From contig JACMOE010000175.1 of assembly GCA_014378185.1 (NCBI GenBank), forward strand, positions 1 to 5,458: a DNA stretch of 5,458 bases, given 5' to 3'. The position numbers and the translations under genes are program-made. The DNA is from Gemmatimonadaceae bacterium. GTDB lineage: Bacteria; Gemmatimonadota; Gemmatimonadetes; Gemmatimonadales; Gemmatimonadaceae. Below the pieces are notes generated by a model, which was not told the origin of the DNA, did no database searches, and saw only the letters and a program-made list of their open reading frames with translations. Of the stretch, positions 1-5,458 are shown piece after piece (positions within the stretch are counted from its first letter, which is position 1; every line of letters starts with the position of its first letter).

Positions 1-707
1 ATCCGGACATCTATCGGAGTATCGCGCTGGTGCCGGAAGGCGAAGCCGTGCAGCCCTTTCTCACTGGATGGGAGTTCGCGCTCATGAGCGCGAAGCTACA
101 AGGTCTGCCGGATCCGGAGGCTGCGGCACGACGGGCCATCGCGCTCGTGGACATGGGTGCGGCGGAGGGCCGACTAGTGTCCACATACTCCAAGGGAATG
201 CGCCAGCGGATCAAGATCGCTGGCGCGCTGGTGCATGAACCCGCGGTGTTGCTGCTGGACGAGCCATTCAACGGAATGGATCCGCGGCAGCGGCTCCACA
301 TGATCGACATGCTCCGGTCGCTCGCGAAGTCCGGATGCGTGGTGGTGATCAGCTCGCACATCCTGGAGGAGCTCAACGATCTCGCGTCGAACGTACTGGT
401 GATGGTGGCGGGCCGCCTCGCGGCGTCGGGCGACTTCAGGGAAATCCGCCGGCTCATGACGGATCGCCCGCACACGTTCACGCTCATGTCGTCCAACGAC
501 CGCGCGCTGGCCGCGGCACTGCTGGCTGATACGTCGGTCTTCGGCGTGGAGCTCGCGGAGCCTGGCGTGGTGGTGCGGACGAAGGACCGCGGTGCGATGA
601 CGCGCAACCTCGCGCGGCTGGCGCGCGACGCAGGCGTCCGGCTGCTGGAGGTGAAGCCCACGGATCAATCGCTGGAAAGCGTGTTCTCCTACCTGGTGCA
701 ACGATGA
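1..707 (+). CDS. ABC-2 type exporter ATP-binding subunit (5' end cut off by window)
   Basis: This is the nucleotide-binding subunit of an ABC exporter, expected on the cytoplasmic face driving the permease encoded next. The reading frame is open from base 3, giving 234 visible residues. Start codon and Walker A (P-loop) lie upstream of the window. Visible in order: a Q-loop region reading LVPEGE (about residues 9-14), with Glu where Gln is usual; the ABC signature in the variant form SKGMRQ (63-68) instead of LSGGQ; Walker B VLLLDE with the catalytic Glu (82-87); the D-loop NGMD (90-93); and the H-loop ISSH (His119). A C-terminal extension of about 90 residues follows, resembling the accessory region of ABC-2 ATPases. 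The SKGM-type signature and this extension are typical of ABC-2 drug, lipid or polysaccharide exporters, so an importer is unlikely. The TGA stop overlaps the permease ATG (ATGA), so the two are probably translationally coupled. The substrate is unknown. Family assignment is firm; the full family length would be about 300 residues. Confidence 0.93.
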   Translation, partial: PDIYRSIALVPEGEAVQPFLTGWEFALMSAKLQGLPDPEAAARRAIALVDMGAAEGRLVSTYSKGMRQRIKIAGALVHEPAVLLLDEPFNGMDPRQRLHMIDMLRSLAKSGCVVVISSHILEELNDLASNVLVMVAGRLAASGDFREIRRLMTDRPHTFTLMSSNDRALAAALLADTSVFGVELAEPGVVVRTKDRGAMTRNLARLARDAGVRLLEVKPTDQSLESVFSYLVQR

Positions 708-1456
708 TCGGGCCGCTGAATCGCACCGTCATGTGGCTCACCTGGCGCCAGCTCTTCGCGCGCAAGCGCATCTACATCGCGGCCGCGTTCGCGCTGCTGC
801 CAGTGGTCTTCACGGTGTTCTCCAGGTTCACGACGGACGACCAGTCCGACAGCGGGCTGGCCTTCTTCAATGGACTCAGTCGCGAACTCATCATCGGCAC
901 GCTCGTGCCCTTGGCAGGGGCGCTGTTCGGCACCACCGCGTTTGGCGGAGAAGTGGACGACGGTACGCTCGTGTACCTGCTCATCAAGCCCATTGCTCGG
1001 TGGCGCATCGTGCTGTCCAAGTACATCGTGGCCGTGATGTCCACCGTGGCCGTGATGATCCCGGCGCTGCTGCTGCCCTGGTTCGTGCTGAGCGGACCGG
1101 AGCTCTCGGCCAACGTCCTCATCGGGTATCTCGTTGGCGGCGCGGCGGGCGCGGCCATCTACTGCGCGCTCTTTCTCTCGCTCGGCCTCGCGTCGCGCCG
1201 AGCGCTCGTCATTGCTCTCATCTACGTGATCGGCTTCGAGGCCGTGCTCTCACGCAACCTGGTGGGGGTGAAGTCGCTGAGCGTCCGCGAGTTCGCTGTC
1301 GCATTCTCCCGCGCGGCCAGCAGCGGCACCATCGAGATCACGAGCTATGTGGTTCCCATGACGACGGTGTGGACCATGAGCGCCATCCTGCTCATCGGGG
1401 CACTCGTACTTTCGCTGCGGCGGCTGTCCCGCTTCGAGATGGCGGAGCGGGTGTAG
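704..1456 (+). CDS. ABC-2 type transporter permease
   Basis: This is the inner-membrane subunit of the exporter whose ATPase lies immediately upstream. The protein has 250 residues and about six hydrophobic segments, roughly 23-40, 61-79, 104-129, 138-160, 166-183 and 216-236, the usual ABC-2 permease topology. Between segments 2 and 3 is the conserved cytoplasmic stretch with GGE, DDGTL, LLIKPI, R and SK (81-106), a family hallmark of the E..GTL...L..PI.R form. The start ATG at 704 overlaps the upstream TGA (ATGA). No good Shine-Dalgarno site is visible, so reinitiation after the ATPase is likely. A second in-frame ATG at 731 is possible but less attractive. The gene ends with TAG at 1454-1456, after a short charged cytoplasmic tail. 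Its last 65 bases overlap the 3' end of the opposite-strand gene. Segment 3 contains a six-residue-period repeat (VAVM-ST-VAVM) encoded by an 18-bp direct repeat. The transported molecule cannot be inferred. Confidence 0.9.
   Translation: MIGPLNRTVMWLTWRQLFARKRIYIAAAFALLPVVFTVFSRFTTDDQSDSGLAFFNGLSRELIIGTLVPLAGALFGTTAFGGEVDDGTLVYLLIKPIARWRIVLSKYIVAVMSTVAVMIPALLLPWFVLSGPELSANVLIGYLVGGAAGAAIYCALFLSLGLASRRALVIALIYVIGFEAVLSRNLVGVKSLSVREFAVAFSRAASSGTIEITSYVVPMTTVWTMSAILLIGALVLSLRRLSRFEMAERV
1028..1057 (+). repeat. 18-bp-period in-frame direct repeat within the permease gene
   Basis: GTGGCCGTGATG occurs exactly at 1028-1039 and again at 1046-1057, separated by TCCACC. This is a partial tandem repeat of period 18. 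It encodes VAVMSTVAVM (permease residues 109-118) in transmembrane segment 3 and keeps the frame. It looks like a small slippage duplication, though chance codon similarity in a Val/Ala/Met-rich helix cannot be excluded. Confidence 0.5.
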
Positions 1457-2636
1457 CCGTTACAGGTGGCGGCGTCGCCTGCAGTTTGAGCCGGACAATG
1501 CCGTACGCGGCACGATCGATTCCCCACAGGTGCTGGCGATCGACCGCGAGTGGCGTGATGCCCACGGGAAGTGCCACAAGCGCCACAGCGTCGCCATGCG
1601 CGTCGAGGACGACTGCATCGCGCGCCTTCGCCGTATCGTTTACCGGGCGCTGCACCACCCACGTGGTGTAGTCGTTCCCCACGAACGCGTCGGTGACGTA
1701 GGAGCGAAACGCCGGCACCCTGACCGCGAGCCGCGACCGCACCTGCTGCGCCGACGTGGAGCCAAAGCCGTTGACGCGTGCCAGCAGGCTGTCCACGGCA
1801 GCCTGCTGCACGCGCACCGCCGGTTGTGGATACCGGCGCCGGAATATGGTGTCGCCCTTCTCGTTCAGCATCACCACTCGTACCGTGCCGCTGTCGGCCA
1901 ACGTGACGCCGGGCGACACGAGGGCGACGCGATAGCCGTCAGCCGAAATGGCGCGATAGTCGCGCGCCCGAAACGGCACCGGCATGCTGTGCTCCGACCG
2001 ACCCACGCCCTGGAGTGTCAGGATGCCTCCCTCCGCATGGAACGTGGCGACGGTGTGCTCGATGGCGCCGCTGGGGTTCACGTGCACGAGGTGCGCGAGC
2101 GAGCGATTGTACCCGGGGGTGCCCAGCACCGAGCGGGGGCGCAGGGGCACCACCAGCATGGAGGTATCCGGATAAACCGCTCGCACCTCCATCGATGCGA
2201 ACAGCGGATACTTGCGTCGCTCGGCCCAGTGTGGGTGCACCCACGATGGATACTCGATGCTTCGCACGACGTGGCCCTTCGGGTCCACAAGCACGACCTG
2301 TCCGTACCGGGGGTCGCCCACCCAGAACGTGGTGCCGATCCAGCCCCAACTTCCCACCCAGCCGATCTCCGCGTTGGGCCCCTCAGCCGAGACCTTCCAA
2401 CCGAGCGATTTGCCACTGGCATCGAAGGCATGGATGCCGCCGTAGTACGACTTGGGGATGACGACGATGCGTCCGTCCGGCGCGACGCTGATCTTGTCGG
2501 GCATGCCAGACCCCTCGGCCTTGATCTGCCTGGCTGTGATCTCGAGATCAGGGGCGAGGTACAGCCGCGGCACGGTACCCTGCGCCGGCAAGGCAAGCGG
2601 AAGCATCGAAAGCAACAGCGCGCGCGAATGTTTCAT
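1392..2636 (-). CDS. secreted six-bladed beta-propeller-like protein, function unknown
   Basis: From the preferred start at 2636 the protein has 414 residues. It begins with a clear Sec signal peptide: MKHSR, a hydrophobic core ALLLSMLPLALP, and a likely cleavage after LPA (about residue 18) before QG. ATG at 2645 (three residues longer) or GTG at 2672 (twelve longer) are alternative starts. A GAGG lies only 3 bases before the 2636 ATG, so ribosome binding does not settle it. The mature part holds about six repeats of a beta-propeller pattern, each with strands around D..G or N..G turns: APDGRIVV/FDASGKSL, WVGDPRYGQVVLVDPKGHVV, LVHVNPSGAI, ISADGYRVAL/LNEKGDTI, TTWVVQ/VVLDAHGDAV and LWGIDRAAYGIVRL. 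This resembles the NHL/SMP-30-like six-bladed propeller proteins common in Gemmatimonadota. No catalytic residues can be assigned. The last ~28 residues are Pro/Ala/Thr-rich, and about 20 of them are encoded inside the overlap with the permease gene. It is transcribed divergently from the ribonuclease gene. It probably acts outside the cytoplasmic membrane; its ligand is unknown. Confidence 0.8.
   Translation of the reverse strand: MKHSRALLLSMLPLALPAQGTVPRLYLAPDLEITARQIKAEGSGMPDKISVAPDGRIVVIPKSYYGGIHAFDASGKSLGWKVSAEGPNAEIGWVGSWGWIGTTFWVGDPRYGQVVLVDPKGHVVRSIEYPSWVHPHWAERRKYPLFASMEVRAVYPDTSMLVVPLRPRSVLGTPGYNRSLAHLVHVNPSGAIEHTVATFHAEGGILTLQGVGRSEHSMPVPFRARDYRAISADGYRVALVSPGVTLADSGTVRVVMLNEKGDTIFRRRYPQPAVRVQQAAVDSLLARVNGFGSTSAQQVRSRLAVRVPAFRSYVTDAFVGNDYTTWVVQRPVNDTAKARDAVVLDAHGDAVALVALPVGITPLAVDRQHLWGIDRAAYGIVRLKLQATPPPVTATPAPPSRSGTAAAAKVRVPR
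1463..1481 (+). terminator. possible weak hairpin after the ABC operon
   Basis: Six bases after the permease stop, the + strand transcript can form an 8-bp stem (CAGGTGGC with GCGTCGCCTG minus its first bases, two G-U wobbles) and a 3-base loop. Only a TTT follows a few bases later, so it is not a canonical intrinsic terminator. The wobbles would be mismatches in the opposite transcript, so the hairpin works only for + strand RNA. It lies inside the coding region of the opposite-strand gene. Low confidence. Confidence 0.18.
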
Positions 2637-2767
2637 CAGCCTCATGTGCGAGACGTGCCCTGGTAGCATCACCGCGCCTAAACTGCATCGATACCCCGGG
2701 CTCGGCCAGCGCTATCGTCCGCAATCACCGATCGCCACATTCCACGCATGCCTGAATTCATCGCCCT
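2637..2767. promoter_or_regulatory. divergent intergenic region, presumed to hold two promoters
   Basis: These 131 bases separate the start of the leftward propeller gene from the start of the rightward ribonuclease gene, so promoters for both should lie here. That is inferred from position. AT-richer patches near 2678-2694 (CTAAACTGCATCGATACC) and 2712-2717 (CTATCG) could be -10-like elements, but no convincing -35/-10 pair with normal spacing was found on either strand. A short palindrome (CCCGGG) and ATCGAT are present and too short to call operators. If the propeller gene starts at 2672, the region shrinks to 95 bases. Confidence 0.35.
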
Positions 2768-2771
2768 GTGA
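2748..2771 (+). other. seven-codon upstream ORF overlapping the ribonuclease start
   Basis: ATG at 2748 opens a seven-codon frame (MPEFIAL) whose TGA at 2769-2771 overlaps the GTG start of the ribonuclease gene (GTGA). It has no visible Shine-Dalgarno site. It could couple translation as a leader peptide, be the remnant of an original N terminus shifted out of frame, or be meaningless. The overlap is seen directly; function is speculative. Confidence 0.2.
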
Positions 2772-4210
2772 CCGACCTTCACGCCGTCGCGCTCGAAGCG
2801 CTGCGTATCAACGGCTTCACGCCCACGCTCGACGCCGCGTCCAGGGCGGAACTCGCTGCGCTACGGCCGTCCGTCGATACGATCGGTGCGCGCGACCTCC
2901 GCGCCCTTCTCTGGAGTTCCATCGACAATGCGGAGTCGAAGGATCTGGACCAGATCGAGTTCGCCGAGGAGCTTCCGGACAAGGCGAACCGGCTGCTGGT
3001 GGGGGTCGCGGATGTGGACGTGCTTGTGACGCGCGGTTCCGCGCTGGACCAGCACGCAATGGCGAACGCGACATCGGTCTACACCGGTGTCGACGTATTT
3101 CCCATGCTGCCCCGCGAAGTCTCGACGGGTCTCACGTCGCTGAACCAGGGCGCTGAGCGTGTCGTGCTCGTCATCGAGTTGGTGCTGAATGCCGACGGCA
3201 CGCTTCGATCACACGATGTCTATCGCGCCCTGGCCACGAACAGGGCCAAGCTGGCGTACGATAGCGTCGGTGCCTGGCTCGAAGGTCGGGGACCCGTGCC
3301 GTCTCTCGTCGCCCAGACTCCGGGGCTCGAGGCGCAGCTCTGGTTGCAGGACCGCATCGCGAGCCAGCTCAAGGCGCAGCGACAGAAGGCGGGGGCGCTG
3401 GAGTTCGAGACCATCGAGGCGACAGCGCTGGTGCAGAACGGAAAGGTCCAGTCGCTGGCGGTCACACGAAAGAATCGCGCGCGCGACCTGATCGAGGACT
3501 TCATGATCGCCGCGAATGTCGCAATCGCGCAGTATCTCGCGGAGCAGCAACGGTCAGCGATCCGGCGGGTGGTGCGTGAGCCCAAGCGGTGGAGCCGCAT
3601 CGTGGACATCGCGGCAACGTACGGCATCACACTGCCCGTCGCGCCTGACGCGAAGTCGCTCTCCGATTTTCTCGCGATGCGGCGGCAGGCGGATCCGTTG
3701 CGTTTTACCGACCTCTCGCTCAGCATCGTGAAGCTGCTCGGTCCGGGGGAATATGTGGTGGACAAGCCGGGTCCCGCCGACGACCAGGGGCACTTCGGTC
3801 TGGCCGCGCACGATTACTCGCATGCCACGGCGCCCAACCGGCGGTATGCGGATCTCGTGACGCAGCGGTTGGTGAAGGCGGCCATCGCGAAATCTCCCGC
3901 CCCATACACGGACGACGAGCTGGTCGTGATCGCCGCGCATTGCACCGAGCGCGAGAATGCCGCGAATCGCGTGGAACGCACGGCGCGCAAGGCGGCCGCC
4001 GCCCTGCTCCTGGCCGACCGCATCGGTGACGTGTTCGACGCGATCGTGACCGGCGTGAACACGGACGGCACTTACGTGCGGCTGCTGTCGCCGCCGGCGG
4101 AAGGTCGCGTGATGAAGGGGGAAGCGGGTATGGACGTGGGTGAACGGGTGCGCGTGCGGCTCACGCGCACGGATGCCGCACGGGGATTCATCGATTTCGA
4201 GGGAGCGTAG
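2768..4210 (+). CDS. RNB-domain (RNase II/R superfamily) ribonuclease, short form without cold-shock domains
   Basis: This is a cytoplasmic 3'-5' exoribonuclease of the RNase II/R superfamily, expected to degrade RNA processively to nucleoside monophosphates with Mg2+. The 480-residue protein has a ~45-residue N-terminal leader, the RNB catalytic domain (about 48-370), a helical stretch, and a short S1-like RNA-binding domain (about 417-480, with GDVFDAIVTGV, GTYVRL, EGRV and VGERVRV). The usual tandem N-terminal cold-shock domains of RNase II/R (about 640-810 residues) are absent. The metal-site segment reads SSIDNAESKDLDQ: Asp53, Asp59 and Asp61 align with three of the four conserved Asp, and the fourth is Gln62. 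Other RNB hallmarks are LIEDFMIAAN (241-250), HFGL (342-345) and the arginine motif YSHATAPNRRYADL (350-363), with Arg358/Arg359 in the RNA-clamping position. I recall a similar D..DLDQ form in short bacterial RNB proteins related to Deinococcus RNase II, so Gln may be normal for the subfamily. GTG at 2768 is the only plausible start: an in-frame TGA lies at 2753, and no Shine-Dalgarno site is visible. It ends four bases from the convergent peptidase locus. Confidence 0.9.
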   Translation: MTDLHAVALEALRINGFTPTLDAASRAELAALRPSVDTIGARDLRALLWSSIDNAESKDLDQIEFAEELPDKANRLLVGVADVDVLVTRGSALDQHAMANATSVYTGVDVFPMLPREVSTGLTSLNQGAERVVLVIELVLNADGTLRSHDVYRALATNRAKLAYDSVGAWLEGRGPVPSLVAQTPGLEAQLWLQDRIASQLKAQRQKAGALEFETIEATALVQNGKVQSLAVTRKNRARDLIEDFMIAANVAIAQYLAEQQRSAIRRVVREPKRWSRIVDIAATYGITLPVAPDAKSLSDFLAMRRQADPLRFTDLSLSIVKLLGPGEYVVDKPGPADDQGHFGLAAHDYSHATAPNRRYADLVTQRLVKAAIAKSPAPYTDDELVVIAAHCTERENAANRVERTARKAAAALLLADRIGDVFDAIVTGVNTDGTYVRLLSPPAEGRVMKGEAGMDVGERVRVRLTRTDAARGFIDFEGA

Positions 4211-4214
4211 TGGT

Positions 4215-5458
4215 TCACACCGGTTGCTCGATCGACGGGCTCTGCGGCGTGAACATTCTGGGACCTGATTCAGTGATATACAGGCAGTCCTCCAGCCTGA
4301 TGCCGAATTCACCGTAGATCGCGATGGTGGGCTCGTCGCTGAAGCACATGCCGGGCTGGATGCGCGTGGTGTTGCCGCGCACAAAGTTCGTCCACTCGTG
4401 CCCATCCAGTCCGATGCCGTGGCCAGTGCGGTGCGGCAGGCCCGGCACTCTGTAGTCCGGCCCGAAGCCGGCGGCCGTGATGACCTTCCGCGCCGCAGCG
4501 TCTACCGACTCACACGTGGCACCCACCTGTGCGGCGGCGAGCGCCGCGGCCTGGGCGCGCTTCTCCACGTCCCACACGTCACGCTGACGCTGCGTCGGCG
4601 TGCCGAACACGCTCGTGCGCGTGATGTCTGACACGTAGCCTTCCTACGTGCAGCCGGCGTCGATGAGCACCACGTCGCCGTCGCGCAGGCGTTGCGGCTG
4701 CACACTGCCATGCGGGAATGCGGAATACTTGCCGAAGGTGACGAGGGCGCCGTCCGCAATGCCGCCGAGCTTTCGCGTTGCATCCGCCACGGTGGCGCCT
4801 ACGTCGCGGGTGGTCATGCCCTCCTTGAGCGCATGCATCGCCGTACCGATCGCCTGGAGCGTGATGTCGTTGGCCTGCTGCATCAGCGCGATCTCCGCCG
4901 CCGACTTGATCATGCGACAACCCGCGGTCACCGGTGTGGCGCTCACGAACTGCGCCGACGGCAGCGCCTGGCGAAGGCCATCGTAGATGAAGAAGCGCAG
5001 CCGCTCCTCGATGCCGATGCGGCGCGTGGCCTTGCGGTCGCGAAGGATGTCGGCGATCACCCGGTACGGGCTGTCGTCCTCCTGCCACGCACGCACGTCT
5101 GTCGAGAACTTGATGAGCTCGCGCGCCCTCGCCTCCTCGAATCCCGGCGTGACCCACGCCAGCTCACCGCGCGCGGGGATGACGACGGCGAACGTGCGCT
5201 CGCTGTTCCCCCAATGCACGCCGGTGTAGTAGAACATGCTCGTGCCGCCCTCGAGCACCATGGCGTCGATGCCGTTGTCGATCATCATGCGGCGCGCCTT
5301 CTCTATGCGCGCGCGACGCTCCTCGTCCGTAATGGGCGCGGCAACCGTGCCCTGGCTGGTAGACCCGATCGCGAGTGCACCACGGGGGTCGAGTAGGCCG
5401 CCACCCGTGCCAGCAAGGGCGCCGAGGGAAAGGGCGGAGCGGGTTATGAACTGTCGGC
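4215..5458 (-). pseudogene. Tat-exported M24 family Xaa-Pro peptidase, interrupted by in-frame TAG (5' end off window)
   Basis: One reading frame runs from the window edge (about 413 codons, TGA at 4215-4217) and is broken only by TAG at 4644-4646. Upstream of the stop are RQFITRSALSLGALAG, a Tat-type signal peptide (the preceding codon ends in GC, so Arg is possible), a creatinase/prolidase N-terminal domain (about 50-180), and the start of the M24 'pita-bread' fold with FPHG (His249) and LIDAGC (Asp266). The frame resumes directly with EGYVSDITRT (Asp277), TGHGIG (His346), FSDEP (Glu375) and GIRLED (Glu389), then the family tail MFTPQSPSIEQ. These are the five metal ligands of Xaa-Pro dipeptidases and aminopeptidase P (two Asp, one His, two Glu), which release or cleave next to proline. 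The first Asp lies before the stop and the other four after it, so neither piece can form the dinuclear metal centre. An intact ancestor would have acted in the periplasm on proline-containing peptides. Besides a true pseudogene, a sequencing error or stop readthrough is possible. A downstream GTG at 4634 could start only a catalytically incomplete fragment. Confidence 0.85.
4632..4650. repeat. perfect 7-bp inverted repeat spanning the nonsense codon
   Basis: CACGTAG at 4632-4638 and CTACGTG at 4644-4650 are exact reverse complements separated by five bases (CCTTC). On the coding (minus) strand, the arm at 4644-4650 contains the TAG stop, and the arm at 4632-4638 encodes the conserved Gly-Tyr-Val part of the M24 motif. 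Pairing does not extend outward or inward. Confidence 0.8.

Noticed and set aside
733..1671. + strand open frame overlapping the permease in another phase
   Set aside because: His/Arg-rich composition without hydrophobic segments, while the overlapping permease frame has ABC-2 motifs and an ATGA junction. Treated as a shadow.
1530..2666. Long + strand open frame (378 codons) opposite the propeller gene
   Set aside because: It is His/Arg-rich with no domain or signal motif. The opposite strand encodes a protein with a signal peptide and repeated blade motifs, so this is a high-GC antisense shadow.
2673..2767. Small RNA or riboswitch in the divergent intergenic region
   Set aside because: Too short, with no recognisable conserved motif or stable stem-loop set beyond short palindromes.
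3554..4405. - strand open frame of 283 codons across the ribonuclease end and peptidase end
   Set aside because: It spans two genes with clear family motifs in other frames and has no recognisable motif of its own.
4215..4634. The 139-residue downstream peptidase piece as an independent gene starting at GTG 4634
   Set aside because: This GTG is the Val codon inside the conserved GYVSDITRT motif; the fragment lacks the first metal-binding Asp and the N-terminal domain, and the frame continues directly upstream past the TAG.
4644..4646. Pyrrolysine or selenocysteine-type recoding at the TAG
   Set aside because: The codon is TAG, so not selenocysteine. The position is not a known catalytic residue in M24 enzymes, and TAG ends neighbouring genes normally. 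Kept only as a remote alternative.
4692..5396. + strand open frame opposite the M24 gene
   Set aside because: Arg/His/Ala-rich shadow. The minus strand carries conserved prolidase motifs throughout this span.

Overview
The window is gene-dense, GC-rich bacterial DNA with strong G/C preference at third codon positions. Four protein-coding genes are complete or nearly so, and a fifth locus at the right edge is broken by a nonsense codon. The mix suggests a Gemmatimonadota-like or similar high-GC environmental bacterium: an ABC-2 exporter pair, an exported beta-propeller protein, a short RNB-family ribonuclease and a Tat-exported Xaa-Pro peptidase. That taxonomic guess comes from gene content only and no marker gene is present.

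Left part (1-1456, + strand): the 3' portion of an ABC transporter ATPase gene, whose Walker A lies off-window, followed by its ABC-2 type membrane permease. The two genes overlap by ATGA and form a translationally coupled export operon. The substrate cannot be read from the sequence.

Middle (1392-2636, - strand): a secreted protein with about six beta-propeller-like blades. It converges on the permease gene so closely that the two coding regions overlap by 65 bp, and its tail there is Pro/Ala-rich. About 131 bases separate its preferred start from the divergent ribonuclease gene.

Right part (2768-4210, + strand): a 480-residue RNB-domain exoribonuclease without N-terminal cold-shock domains and with a D..D.DQ metal site in place of D..D.DD. 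Four bases after it, on the opposite strand, lies the end of an M24 (Xaa-Pro dipeptidase/aminopeptidase P) gene running to the window edge. Its N terminus reads as a twin-arginine signal peptide. An in-frame TAG at 4644-4646 splits the catalytic domain between its first and second metal-binding aspartates, while reading frame and motifs continue perfectly on both sides. TAG also terminates two neighbouring genes normally, so codon reassignment is unlikely. The stop sits in one arm of a perfect 7-bp inverted repeat, which suggests a templated mutation.

No RNA genes, CRISPR, insertion sequences or attachment sites were seen, and I found no clearly new multi-gene system. The points most worth following up are the interrupted peptidase with its palindrome and the divergent ribonuclease active site.
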